From Intestinimonas sp. (GTDB lineage Bacteria > Bacillota > Clostridia > Oscillospirales > Oscillospiraceae): a DNA stretch of 64,000 nucleotides. The notes beneath the pieces were generated by a model that had not been told where the DNA came from, made no database searches, and saw only the letters and a program-made list of their open reading frames with translations. Positions 15,248 through 23,622 of this stretch are shown in pieces. The stretch's first letter is position 1. Every line of letters starts with the position of its first letter. The stretch covers positions 1 through 64,000 of the forward strand of contig JALCSB010000003.1 of the NCBI GenBank assembly GCA_022653075.1, given 5' to 3'. The translations under genes and the position numbers were made by a program.

Positions 15248-15988
15248 CTATAGAAGCGTGATGTAGTCGCCGTTCACATAGCCCGCCACATCACCAAACC
15301 GGATGAGATCCCACCCCTGCCATTGGCCAACCATCGCAACCTTCGCCCCATCATAGGCCTTAGCCAGGATTGGCGCGGCGGTGTCAGGACGGGAACGGAT
15401 ACTCAGGCTCCCCCAGCTCATGTCCACAATGCCGGGCCGTTCTGGACACGGTTCCAGAAAGGGAATTCCAAAATATTCAGTCAGCGATTCAATCACACTG
15501 CGGGCAATGGCATCCAGACTACTTTCAATCCAGGCGACATCGTCGGCGTTGTCATGATAGCCCAGCTCCAGAAATACCGAGGGCGCGCGTACCCGGCGCA
15601 CTTCACCGATTGCGGTGGTGGGTTCGGCACGCACCAGATTCGGCAGCGGATAAATTGACTTGAGCCCCTCGGCCACCGATTCCGCCGCCTGTTTCCCGCC
15701 GCTGCTTCCGGGATAATAAAACACCAGCATCCCCCGCTCCTGCCCGCGGCTGCCTTCCGGCGCGGCATTGGTATGCAGCGCCAGATGGAGGGCATACTCG
15801 CCCTGATTGGAGGCGCGGATGGACATGGCGGTCGTCATCTCCGGCGCATTCCGGACATACTGGATGCCGGAGGCAGCGAGGTACGGCTCCATAACGTCTG
15901 CCAGCCGGTTCATCCACTCTTTCTCAGTGCCGCCGTTCACATAATCGTTATTCTCCTGGGTGGAAGGAGAAAGATAGAGCAAAGGCAT
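15248..15988 (-). CDS. N-acetylmuramoyl-L-alanine amidase with SH3-like domain
   Basis: A 246-residue amidase_3-type zinc hydrolase that removes stem peptides from peptidoglycan. Catalytic features: the N-terminal zinc-ligand region is atypical (LSPSTQENNDYVNGG), the second ligand is His in LALHTNA, and the Glu in VFLELGYHDN is the expected catalytic acid. The C-terminal 60 residues (SIRSRPDTAAPILAKAYDGAKV, WQGWDLIRFGDVAGYV) form a bacterial SH3 domain. There is no signal peptide, which is common in mother-cell-made spore-lytic enzymes. It leads the two-gene operon whose second gene is the split LysM-GH18 gene. The combination of amidase and glucosaminidase suggests cortex or mother-cell-wall lysis; this is inference. 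Confidence 0.85.
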   Translation of the reverse strand: MPLLYLSPSTQENNDYVNGGTEKEWMNRLADVMEPYLAASGIQYVRNAPEMTTAMSIRASNQGEYALHLALHTNAAPEGSRGQERGMLVFYYPGSSGGKQAAESVAEGLKSIYPLPNLVRAEPTTAIGEVRRVRAPSVFLELGYHDNADDVAWIESSLDAIARSVIESLTEYFGIPFLEPCPERPGIVDMSWGSLSIRSRPDTAAPILAKAYDGAKVAMVGQWQGWDLIRFGDVAGYVNGDYITLL

Positions 15989-16329
15989 AGAGATTCCTCC
16001 TTTTTCCTGTGCTTCATTCTATGCACGGAATCGGGAAAAGGAACCGTTTTTTGGAAGGACGCGCTCCCACGTTTTCACCATACGCCGGCCTGCCGAGCGT
16101 AGAGTAAGCTTCCGTATGCCGTATAACAATAGGGAATGGGGGGAGGGGTCAAACGGGCATTCATGCCCGCTTTTGGGGAATTTCCTCTGTCCTAGCCAAA
16201 AGCATCTGGCGGCCCGAAGCGGTGGAGCCGATATCCACAGCCGGAAACCGTTCTTTCTTCATACTTCATACAAATTTCATATGGTCCACCTGTACGTTCT
16301 CAAGGGCTTAGACAAAAAAGAATGTTTCT
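15989..16329. other. Intergenic stretch with a small hairpin
   Basis: No gene supported. CGGGCAT (16154-16160) and ATGCCCG (16163-16169) form a short hairpin flanked by TTTT on plus and TTT on minus; it may end the GGDEF transcript. The bases next to 15988 hold AGGAGG for the amidase. Confidence 0.4.
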
Positions 16330-17205
16330 CTATTCCGCCGCTATGCTTTCAATCCTGTTCCGCCCCATCTCCTTTGCCAAATACAACGCTTTGTCCGCAT
16401 TTCGAAGGAGCTCTGTCTTGGAATTGTTCTCAGTCAATTGAACGGAAGCCACCCCGATACTGATCGTAACATGTGACGACACAGAAGAGTCCGCATGTGG
16501 AATCTGAAGCCTCTTCACCGCAGCCTGCACTTTTTCGCATAAGCTCCGTGCGGGAGCCGCTTCGGTATTCGGAAAAAGGATCACAAACTCCTCTCCGCCA
16601 TACCGGGCGGCAAAGCTGTTGGTTCCGCGCAATTCCTCACGGACTGCCCCGGCAATTTTCTTTAAACACTCATCGCCGGCAATATGACCGTAATGGTCAT
16701 TATACTGCTTAAAAAAATCGATATCGATCAGGGCACAGCAAATTGGCTGAGCATATAGTTGTGCTTTTTGATAAGCTGTATTTGTCATTTCATTAAAGTA
16801 TCTTCGATTTGGTATGTCGGTTAGATAATCTATCCTGGAGAGGTAGTTTAACTTTTGGTTCGCCTGCTCCAGTTTTTTACTCTTGACATCTGCCCTCTTT
16901 TTTAATATTCCCACCAGCAATACCTGCACGGGGACAAAGGCCACGATCACAATAATCTTATAAAAATTTTGCGCGCTATAGTGAAACAACTGCCCCGGAA
17001 GGGAAAAAAACAGCAGGGAATAGCCAATCACAATAGCCGCGCTGATTACACCGCAGGGAAACCCTCCAACAAAAGTAAAGGTTATAACCGCCGTAATAAG
17101 AACCATATTGGGATTCGGTACGCAAAAATACCATGTAATTGCTGTTATTCCAACCGTTGCTGCCATACTGAGAATGAGAAGTTTCCCTCTCTGCGCCTCT
17201 TTCAT
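16330..17205 (-). CDS. Membrane-anchored GGDEF protein (diguanylate cyclase)
   Basis: A 291-residue protein: about five N-terminal transmembrane helices (residues 8-105), a short coiled linker (VKSKKLEQANQKLNYLSR), then a complete GGDEF domain with DYLTDIPNRRYF and the active-site loop RYGGEEF near residue 205. The intact GGEEF signature suggests it makes cyclic di-GMP from two GTP; the membrane part would sense a signal. No EAL domain is attached. The ATG at 17205 follows AGGTGG; an upstream GTG (17214) overlaps that site. It stands alone. Confidence 0.9.
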   Translation of the reverse strand: MKEAQRGKLLILSMAATVGITAITWYFCVPNPNMVLITAVITFTFVGGFPCGVISAAIVIGYSLLFFSLPGQLFHYSAQNFYKIIVIVAFVPVQVLLVGILKKRADVKSKKLEQANQKLNYLSRIDYLTDIPNRRYFNEMTNTAYQKAQLYAQPICCALIDIDFFKQYNDHYGHIAGDECLKKIAGAVREELRGTNSFAARYGGEEFVILFPNTEAAPARSLCEKVQAAVKRLQIPHADSSVSSHVTISIGVASVQLTENNSKTELLRNADKALYLAKEMGRNRIESIAAE

Positions 17206-17490
17206 TTTTACCACCTAACTACGTCACAGGCTTTTTTATCTAAAGAATAAAGACTATGGTTAGTCAAGAATATAGAGAATAAACCTTAAAATATCTTATT
17301 CTTCTTTGTATATAAGGATTATTATACTACCGCGTTGCAAAATCTGTCCATTATTGAATAAACCGGACCCATAGACAGCAAGCAGCGGTTTGTCAATACC
17401 ATATAAAGCGCCGTATTGCTATCTAAGCCCCGCAGATCCGGGGAAATAGGGCAAAACGCAGGAAGCTCCGCCGGTTGGAAGCGGCGGCAC
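17206..17490. other. Intergenic region upstream of the GGDEF gene
   Basis: AT-rich near 17220-17340, with no gene and no clear terminator for the adjacent XRE gene that ends at 17491. Confidence 0.35.
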
Positions 17491-18339
17491 TCATTTTCTA
17501 CTTCGGCGCAGGAACGCAAGGCTCAACACCAAAAGCGTAACCAGCAGCGCAAGGCGCAGATAGTCACCACCGCAGCGGATAAGATAATACCAGATGTACC
17601 CCACCTGCTCAACAGGCAGACTGTGTAAATACCCGATAAGCCACCCCTGCAAGAAGGAAAGTCCGGCGAGCAGAACCCAGCCGCAGACGATGGGCGTGAC
17701 CCTTTGCCCCCGGGAAATCTCCACCGTACGGAAGGAGCGCAGCGTGCAAAGGATGAGGATAACGGCGGCTAGGAACTGGCCCCAGCCGGTGGCGAGGCGG
17801 ACATAGTTCCACTCCGGCTGATAGCCGATTGTAAGGAATATGATTTGCCAGGTAATACCGGTGGCGTAACGCAGATAGAGATCCACACACAAATAGGAGC
17901 CCCATGCGCACCAAAGACCTGCCCGCCTGTGTACAGCCAGGCAGATGACTCCGCACAGCAGGAATGGCAAGGCAAAGAGCAGTCCGCCCAAACCGCCGGG
18001 CAAAAGGAAGAAAAGCAGAGTGATCAGCGCGCCAAAGCACAGCAGAATTACACCGGCCGTCCGGTGAGCTGCTCCGCCGCCCTCTTTCCTTTTCGTTTCC
18101 TTTTCAGAAGCAGCCTGCGACTTTTCTCCAGGCCCATCGGGCAGCTTTCCCTTGATGAGTTCATCAAGGGTCACGCCAAACAGCTCACTCATGCGTACCA
18201 GCTTATCTATTTCAGGAACGGAGCTGTCCGTCTCCCATTTTGAGATTGACTGGCGCGACACTGCGAGTACTTCCGCTAGATCGCTCTGCGACATTTTTCT
18301 TTGATTTCTCAGGTCGCGAATAGTTTGTCCTAAACTCAT
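17491..18339 (-). CDS. XRE regulator fused to a membrane domain
   Basis: A 282-residue protein. Residues 1-65 are a Cro/CI-type helix-turn-helix (IRDLRNQRKMSQSDLAEVLAVSRQSISKWE, GVTLDELIKG). A charged linker (about 66-92) leads to six or so hydrophobic helices. Such membrane-tethered XRE proteins occur widely in clostridia and probably report an envelope signal to DNA; targets are unknown. The start follows GGAGAG. A perfect 11-bp inverted repeat lies about 75 bases upstream (18414-18440). Confidence 0.85.
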   Translation of the reverse strand: MSLGQTIRDLRNQRKMSQSDLAEVLAVSRQSISKWETDSSVPEIDKLVRMSELFGVTLDELIKGKLPDGPGEKSQAASEKETKRKEGGGAAHRTAGVILLCFGALITLLFFLLPGGLGGLLFALPFLLCGVICLAVHRRAGLWCAWGSYLCVDLYLRYATGITWQIIFLTIGYQPEWNYVRLATGWGQFLAAVILILCTLRSFRTVEISRGQRVTPIVCGWVLLAGLSFLQGWLIGYLHSLPVEQVGYIWYYLIRCGGDYLRLALLVTLLVLSLAFLRRSRK

Positions 18340-18806
18340 AAGCTCTCCTCACGTTGTAATTAATAGCACTATCATATCATGCATTGAGCTGTTGGCAACC
18401 AATCGGGCTTGAAATCCGTGCAACTAACGGTTGCACGGATCATTTTTGTGCCTTAGCAAAATAAAACAGCGATTTTCTACTCACTTGGCCTTGCATGCAG
18501 TCCATGTCTGATCCCGCACTTGTCGCCGCATATTCCGCTCTTTGAGGGCAAAAAAGGACACCCTCTTGCCGTGACAAGCAAAAGTGTGTCCTTCTGTGGT
18601 CGGAGTGAAATAATAGGGCTTGGAGAAATCCAATAATACCAACGGTTTACAGGCGGTCAGCAAGTAATGTTTACAATTTTCTCAACAATCTGATCTGGAT
18701 GTAGATCTTTGTAAGATTGCAACTAAAATATCTAATAATCCGTCGTCTGGCATTCTTAGACACTATTTTGAGCAAGCAACTGCAGAAATGTACTATGACC
18801 CTATTC
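18340..18806. other. Long intergenic stretch without an intact gene
   Basis: Apart from the inverted repeat at 18414-18440 I see only short broken frames and a region with GGACACC / GTGTGTCC pairing (about 18556-18593). It borders decayed genes and looks like degenerated coding sequence. Confidence 0.4.
18414..18440. promoter_or_regulatory. Perfect inverted repeat upstream of the XRE membrane regulator
   Basis: ATCCGTGCAAC (18414-18424) and GTTGCACGGAT (18430-18440) with a 5-base spacer. It could be an operator for the adjacent XRE gene or, with the plus-strand CATTTTTG that follows, a terminator. Confidence 0.5.
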
Positions 18807-19099
18807 CTATTCTTCAGCGGCTTCCTTGATTTTCCGCATCAGCTCGTCAGGGTCAATCCCGTGGACCATGGCTGCTTGTTCCAGCGTTTCCGCCTGAAAT
18901 CTCGACTATTTTTGCCCTCATTATCAAAAGCAATGATGCGTTTGTTGACGCCGACCCTATTGGCCGCCATGCCCACGCACTGTTCCATGTCCAGTACAGG
19001 CAAAACAAAAAGTGTCTTTTCAATCTTCTCGTCCGCAAATGCCTGCATGGAAAAATCTGGAAGAGAGGCCTCGCTCCAGCATTCCTTCAAGTATGACAA
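18807..19099 (-). pseudogene. Degenerate peptide-deformylase-like remnant
   Basis: Two reading frames are needed to cover this stretch. The first carries LDMEQCVGMAANRVGVNKR and IIAFDNEG, which match the motif-I region (G-x-G-L-A-A-x-Q) of the peptide deformylases of this group. The second, one base out of step, carries AETLEQAAMVHGIDPDELMR and ends at the stop at 18807. The later deformylase motifs EGCLS and HExDH are absent. It is either a frameshifted chimera or a fragment; the deformylase assignment rests on one motif. Confidence 0.4.
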
Positions 19100-19250
19100 A
19101 ACCGCTTTGAGTTGCGGAACAACTGTCCAGGGAACAAATTCGCTTGAATTTCTTTTCGATCACCCTGCTCCGGCCAGCCCGGAGCCAGCCGCCCCGCGTG
19201 ATTGACCACGCGCTGGCAGGGATAGTCTCCGTAAACCTCCGCATGGCTCC
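19087..19250 (-). pseudogene. Fragment of a methylated-DNA cysteine methyltransferase-like (MGMT) gene
   Basis: In one frame the text reads HAEVYGDYPCQRVVNHAGRL, then APGWPEQGD, ending at a stop at 19087. PCQRVV corresponds to the active-site PCHRVV of O6-alkylguanine DNA alkyltransferases, and NHAGRLAPGW matches MGMT-family proteins. The N-terminal part is missing because it lies directly after the TfoX gene's stop, and the end is degenerate. I read it as a decayed remnant. Confidence 0.45.
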
Positions 19251-19251
19251 G

Positions 19252-19569
19252 TTATTTCCTTTTCTTCTTTGGCTGCGGAAGTTCCTCATACATCGCCTCA
19301 AATAAGCTCGATAAAAACTCTTTGCTGTCCACATTATCAACCCGCAGCATTTCCTTGGCACCCTCATAAGGTAATTCGCGAGCCGAATCCGGAATCAGCT
19401 TTTTTGCGGAGTCAACCGGCTTCACAAGCAACCGATCGTCATAAATACCATCGACGATCTTTCCTCTGTAATAGAGGATGTACTCTCCCATCATAGGGCG
19501 GCAGGCAATATCGTCTAAATCGGATAACTGCTCCAGAATAAAATCCAGGTATTCTTTCCTAGAAGCCAT
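19252..19569 (-). CDS. TfoX/Sxy N-terminal-domain protein
   Basis: A 105-residue protein matching the TfoX N-terminal domain: ACRPMMGEYILYYRGKIVDG, then DDRLLVKPVDSAK and the C-terminal Lys-rich tail. In gammaproteobacteria full-length TfoX regulates competence; short Firmicute versions like this have no established role and often sit beside MGMT or acetyltransferase genes, as here. GAGAGGTGATGAATC precedes the ATG. Confidence 0.85.
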   Translation of the reverse strand: MASRKEYLDFILEQLSDLDDIACRPMMGEYILYYRGKIVDGIYDDRLLVKPVDSAKKLIPDSARELPYEGAKEMLRVDNVDSKEFLSSLFEAMYEELPQPKKKRK

Positions 19570-19628
19570 GATTCATCACCTCTCAACTTTCAGTTTCCGC
19601 GCCTCCGCCGGCGCCGGTCTGATATCAT

Positions 19629-19832
19629 TCATGCGTTTTTCTCCTGATTGATTGTAAAAATTGTCTTGCGGATATCCCCATCCACCAGCGGACGCATGCC
19701 CAGCATCCCGATCAGCCGCGCCGGATGGGGATAGACAGTGTCAGAAGTCTCACTGATCGTCTCATTCGCGGCACAGCCATCCGCCGGCTTTTTTACCGTC
19801 AGCCGAGCCGCCGAATCTTGGGTATACGCCAT
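19629..19832 (-). CDS. Small hypothetical protein or gene fragment
   Basis: A 67-codon frame (ends PARLIGMLGMRPLVDGDIRK then TIFTINQEK). It has no good ribosome-binding site and lies between the TfoX and acetyltransferase genes. It may be the tail of a decayed gene; no family recognised. Confidence 0.3.
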   Translation of the reverse strand: MAYTQDSAARLTVKKPADGCAANETISETSDTVYPHPARLIGMLGMRPLVDGDIRKTIFTINQEKNA

Positions 19833-19842
19833 CCTTTACGCC

Positions 19843-20607
19843 TCACTTTTTCAGGATTCTCTCTAAATAGGCGATATTCAATAAATTGACGGTTTCAAAT
19901 TTCCCCTTATAAAACACACCCCAGTTATTGAAAACGCAGGGCAATTCCTTCGCTTTTTGCAGCGTATCCACCCGAAGAAACGATACCGGGACATCATTCG
20001 TCTCGCAATACCGCTTGATTGTCTCAACACTCTGATCGATATAGGGGCATTGCAGATCATAATAGATGGAGAGTTCTTTGCTCTCGATTTCTTCCTTTTT
20101 GGCATTCTGCGCGAATCTTGGTGTTGTTCCGTCAAAAGAGAGCGCCAGCAATTCATAGCCGCTCGCGGTCGTATCCACAGCCTCGAAGCCGAACCTCTTC
20201 GCAAAGGATTGGTCGGAAAGCCAGGACTTTTGCTTTTTTGCTCCGAGCATACAAATGCCGGATTTACCCTGTTCCTTGGCATCCGCCAGACAATACTCCA
20301 TAAGCCTCCGCCCGTACCCCTTTCGTTTGTAATCACCGGAAACCCACAGGCAATAAATATAAACGTAGTGGTCACCGGTGATGGGAACCCACGCCGTTTC
20401 AAGAGGAGCATATTCAATAAAAACCGCAGCTTTTGCGTTGAGCTTTCGAAAGACGTGCCCTTCCCCCAGCCGGTCGGAAAGCCATTGCCTCTTCGCTTCG
20501 ACCCCCGGATGGGGCTTTTTGCTGCGGATAATGCAGCACAAATGTTCAGCGGCAAGATTTTCCGCCGTTATGTTCACAAAATCAAGATTTAAAGGTAAAT
20601 TTTCCAT
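19843..20607 (-). CDS. GNAT acetyltransferase with C-terminal YoaP-like domain
   Basis: A 254-residue two-domain protein. The N-terminal half is a GNAT fold with the acetyl-CoA loop GDYKRKGYGRRLMEYC (R/Q-x-x-G-x-G/A motif). The C-terminal 90 residues (IYYDLQCPYIDQSVETIKRY, then VDTLQKAKELPCVFNNWGVF) match the YoaP-like domain seen fused to GNAT proteins in Bacillus and clostridia, with a thioredoxin-like CPY motif. The acceptor substrate is unknown. It lies among small accessory genes on the same strand, separated by about 50 bases from the membrane gene upstream. Confidence 0.85.
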   Translation of the reverse strand: MENLPLNLDFVNITAENLAAEHLCCIIRSKKPHPGVEAKRQWLSDRLGEGHVFRKLNAKAAVFIEYAPLETAWVPITGDHYVYIYCLWVSGDYKRKGYGRRLMEYCLADAKEQGKSGICMLGAKKQKSWLSDQSFAKRFGFEAVDTTASGYELLALSFDGTTPRFAQNAKKEEIESKELSIYYDLQCPYIDQSVETIKRYCETNDVPVSFLRVDTLQKAKELPCVFNNWGVFYKGKFETVNLLNIAYLERILKK

Positions 20608-20659
20608 TCTGCAACCTCACAGTCGAATAATTTCTTTCATATGAGAATCGGTATGACAG

Positions 20660-21244
20660 CTATCCTCTCAGCAGCACAAGGTCCATGCCCGCCATGACCA
20701 GCGCCGCCATAATGAGCGGCACCATACCGTCGATGAACCCCGCCGTCGCTGAGAGCTTGTAGTACAGCATATAGCAGATCAGGCTGATTACGGCACCTAC
20801 GGCAATGACCGCCGCAAATGTGATCGCGGCCCTGTGGCTGAACACGCCGCCTCCGAACAGGGCGCTCACCTCAGACAGCGCCAGCATCGCCCAGCCGACG
20901 ATCAGAAAAAGTTCCGTGGTCACCGGGCGGTGCAGAAGGAACCTGGTAACCGCCAGCAAAACCACATACGCAAGGACGCTGCCCCAGAGCACCCAGCCGG
21001 ACGGAAACAGGCCCGGATAGACCGCCGCCACGCCAAACCCTCTGGCCGCAAAGACCACCGCCGCGATGCCTGCGGCGAAGGCCGGAATCAGCAGCCAGCC
21101 AGTCTTCATGCCCTTGATGGGATTTACCGGCTTGAATGCCAGCAGCCACCAAGCCAGATAAAACGCACAGCAGACGATCAGCAGCAGATTGGCGAGGAAA
21201 ATTTGTCTTGTCTGAAAATCAAAATCATGCCACATCGGCGTCAT
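20660..21244 (-). CDS. Hypothetical membrane protein
   Basis: About 194 residues with six hydrophobic helices; begins MTPMWHDFDFQTRQIFLANL. No family recognised. It starts 12 bases after the flavodoxin/ferredoxin gene stop, with GGAAAGG close by; the second ATG (21235) gives better spacing. Probably cotranscribed with that gene, which could mean a role in the same redox process. Confidence 0.65.
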   Translation of the reverse strand: MTPMWHDFDFQTRQIFLANLLLIVCCAFYLAWWLLAFKPVNPIKGMKTGWLLIPAFAAGIAAVVFAARGFGVAAVYPGLFPSGWVLWGSVLAYVVLLAVTRFLLHRPVTTELFLIVGWAMLALSEVSALFGGGVFSHRAAITFAAVIAVGAVISLICYMLYYKLSATAGFIDGMVPLIMAALVMAGMDLVLLRG

Positions 21245-21255
21245 CCCTTTCCGGT

Positions 21256-22017
21256 TTACACAATCCCCTTGTACTCCGGGCACTGATACCGCGGTTTGCC
21301 GACGCTGGCTTTTCCGTACTCAATGGCAGACGCCGGACAAGTGCAGATGCAAGCCATGCAGTGGGTACAGCGGCCGCCCCAAACGGGCTTTCCGCCGCAC
21401 AGCTCGATATTGTTCAGCACGCAGCTCTCCACGCACTTGCCGCAGCCGACGCAGGCGTCGGAAACGGTGAACTTATTTGCCTTGACGATGAAGCGATAAA
21501 AAGCAGCGTTGATGACACCAGATTTCAGCCGGTCAACGGCTCCTACCTTGGGCACTGGGAAATTACGGTCTTCCCGGATGCAGGCGATCCCGCTTTCCAG
21601 TGAGAGCCCAGCGGCATCCACGATCTTTAACGCCTCGGCCTGTTTCGGCGCATCATACAAAGCGATGTAGTTTTCCGGCATGACCACCGGGAGCGTTCCC
21701 TTATATAGGAGCCCCTTCTCTTTACAAAGTACCTGATTAAATGCAGCCGCATTTCCCGTCTCGTCGCCACAGGTCATGACGAAATACGCTTCCCGGCTGC
21801 CGGAAAAGCCGCCGGAGCGAATAAAGTCCGCAAAGATAGGGGGAACCCGCCAGGCGTAGGTGGGACAGACGAATACCCATGGCCGGTCTGACAGCAGCTT
21901 CGCCGCAACGCCGTCCCGGATGAAATGGAACGAGTCCATAAGCTCGTCGCCGAGATGGCTGGCAAGCATCTGCGCGCAGTATCGGCTGTTGCCGGTACCG
22001 GTAAAGTAGACGATCAT
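21256..22017 (-). CDS. EFR1-type flavodoxin/ferredoxin fusion protein
   Basis: A 253-residue electron-transfer protein. Residues 1-150 are flavodoxin-like with the FMN phosphate loop YFTGTGNSRYCA. Residues 185-235 hold two ferredoxin motifs, CVGCGKCVESC and CTHCMACICTC, for two [4Fe-4S] clusters. This is the EFR1 (flavodoxin/ferrodoxin) architecture common in gut clostridia, electron donor and acceptor unknown. The ATG at 22017 follows AGGAGG. The upstream neighbour is a decayed peptide deformylase gene. Confidence 0.9.
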   Translation of the reverse strand: MIVYFTGTGNSRYCAQMLASHLGDELMDSFHFIRDGVAAKLLSDRPWVFVCPTYAWRVPPIFADFIRSGGFSGSREAYFVMTCGDETGNAAAFNQVLCKEKGLLYKGTLPVVMPENYIALYDAPKQAEALKIVDAAGLSLESGIACIREDRNFPVPKVGAVDRLKSGVINAAFYRFIVKANKFTVSDACVGCGKCVESCVLNNIELCGGKPVWGGRCTHCMACICTCPASAIEYGKASVGKPRYQCPEYKGIV

Positions 22018-22028
22018 GGTTTGCCTCC

Positions 22029-22234
22029 TCAAATAATGATCCCGTCGCGGGGATCGATTTCGTACCGGATGATCTCTGCCGGGAAGCCGGGAAAGGTCCT
22101 ACGCAGCCGTCCTTGTGGGTCTTCCGTGTTTCCATCAGATCGTCGGCACCAGGCAAATCCGCCGGTGTCTCCGATTCCGCCGGTTCCGCCCGCAGCGAAA
22201 GAAACACGGTACCCCTCATAATCTCCCGAACCAC
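22029..22234 (-). pseudogene. Peptide deformylase pseudogene with internal deletion
   Basis: The start MVREIMRGTVFL and DDLMETRKTHKDGCVG match the N-terminus of clostridial peptide deformylases up to the first conserved Gly. The next bases, in another frame, read TFPGFPAEIIRYEIDPRDGI, the C-terminal helix that normally contains the HEIDH zinc motif, here changed to YEIDP. About 60 codons in the middle are gone. The gene has lost its frame, motif II and both zinc histidines. Confidence 0.75.
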
Positions 22235-22376
22235 CGAGCCGCCCGGATTCCGTTTTTTCCATCATATCACGATTTGCTTCTGTTATAAAGCGCCTTCCGG
22301 CATTTGTGCAGGCATCGAATGGATGCTATCATTTTCATGGACAATACCGGCAAAAAAGAAATATTTCAAAACCCTA

Positions 22377-22407
22377 TTGACCTTCACGCTGCGTCATAGA
22401 GTATAGT
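22377..22407 (+). promoter_or_regulatory. MerR-type promoter with a 19-bp spacer
   Basis: TTGACC (22377-22382) and TATAGT (22402-22407) are 19 bp apart, the overlong spacing that MerR-family activators correct by untwisting DNA. The spacer holds a CTTCACGCTGCGTCA element like those recalled from TipA-type regulators. It reads into the MerR gene at 22438: autoregulation. Confidence 0.75.
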
Positions 22408-22437
22408 CGTCCTATCAGGAGAAGGAGGCCAGACGGT

Positions 22438-23283
22438 ATGAAAACAGTTAAGGAAGTGTCGGAACTCACCGGCATCAGCGCGCGCACGCTTCATTATTAC
22501 GATGAGATCGGATTGTTTCCCCCCTCGAAAAAAAGTGAAGCGGGATACCGGCTTTATGACGATAAGGCCTTGGAGACTTTACAGCAGATTCTGTTCTTCC
22601 GTGAGTTTGACATTCCGCTCAAGGAAATCAAAACCGTCATGGAAAGCCCGTCTCTTGACCGGACCCGGATTCTGCGCATGCAGAGAGAAATGCTGGTGGC
22701 AAAAAAAGAGCGCATGGAACGCCTGATTGCCAGCGTGGATGACATTCTGAAAGGAGACAACAGGATGGATTTTACAGTTTTCACCAAAACAGAGATCGAG
22801 AAAATGTTTCAGCTTATGTTCGACAGCATGCCACAGGAAATGCGCCAAACGGCCATTGGTGAATTTGGCAGTGTAGAACAGTGGAAAAAGCATTATATGG
22901 AGGTCGTATCCTCGGAGGATATGCAAAAGCGCTACGCCAAAGTGGTCGAGTGGTATGGCGGGAAGGACGCATATTTAGCCACCCTCGAACATCCAATCAG
23001 CAAGGAGGTCGCGGAAAGCTACAAAAAGCGGGAGGATGCGATTCGCCAAAAACTGCTTGCCAAACGCGGCTGTGATCTCAATTCCTTTGAAGTGAAAGAG
23101 ATCATCGGAGAGTACGGCTTCGTCATGAAGCAGGTCTGCCAGATGAAGGAAGAAAAGGGCTTGATGTTATCCGTAGCGCAGTCCTATCGGAATGCGCAAT
23201 GCCGGCAGGCCATCGACCGGCAGTACGGAGACGGCGCGGCAGAATTCTTCGCGCAGGCAATTGAAGCGTTCTATCGGGATTAA
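22438..23283 (+). CDS. MerR-family regulator with TipAS effector domain
   Basis: A 281-residue activator. Residues 1-70 are the MerR DNA-binding domain (VSELTGISARTLHYYDEIGL, SGYRLY-like AGYRLYDD), 75-105 the dimerising coiled coil, and 115-281 a TipAS-like antibiotic-binding domain (SVEQWKKHYMEVVSSEDMQ, AQSYRNAQCRQAIDRQYGDG). TipA-type proteins bind thiopeptides or other hydrophobic drugs and activate their own and exporter genes. AGGAGG precedes the ATG and its promoter has the diagnostic 19-bp spacer. No exporter gene lies directly downstream. Confidence 0.9.
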   Translation: MKTVKEVSELTGISARTLHYYDEIGLFPPSKKSEAGYRLYDDKALETLQQILFFREFDIPLKEIKTVMESPSLDRTRILRMQREMLVAKKERMERLIASVDDILKGDNRMDFTVFTKTEIEKMFQLMFDSMPQEMRQTAIGEFGSVEQWKKHYMEVVSSEDMQKRYAKVVEWYGGKDAYLATLEHPISKEVAESYKKREDAIRQKLLAKRGCDLNSFEVKEIIGEYGFVMKQVCQMKEEKGLMLSVAQSYRNAQCRQAIDRQYGDGAAEFFAQAIEAFYRD

Positions 23284-23622
23284 ACACGGCATCGGCAAGT
23301 GGAGCTCCAACACTGAGGGCGGGCATCGCAACCTGATTTTCCGGCACATCGTCCCCAGTGTGGGGAAAATCAAGCTTGTCAAGCTGAAGCCGCACCATAT
23401 CCGCTTTGACTGCTGGATGCATTACCAAACCGCCTCTTGCGTTCTCAAGTCCGCAGTACTATAATGAAGCCATGATGAGGCCCAAAGCCTGATCAAATAT
23501 AACATTTAGGAGACTGCTGTTTGAAAAACAACACCTTGGAGATTGTCGGCTAACCGGGAGGTTTACCGAACACATCTCGAACCTCCCGGAATTGAAACCC
23601 ATCAATTTTAGAAGGAAAAACC
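23284..23622. other. Intergenic stretch, possibly decayed coding sequence
   Basis: Frames on both strands are open over 60-90 codons but none has a ribosome-binding site or a recognisable product. The last 80 bases are the acetyltransferase leader. Confidence 0.35.

Noticed and set aside
18481-18663. 60-codon minus-strand frame in the long intergenic stretch
   Set aside because: No ribosome-binding site, no motif; within apparently decayed sequence.
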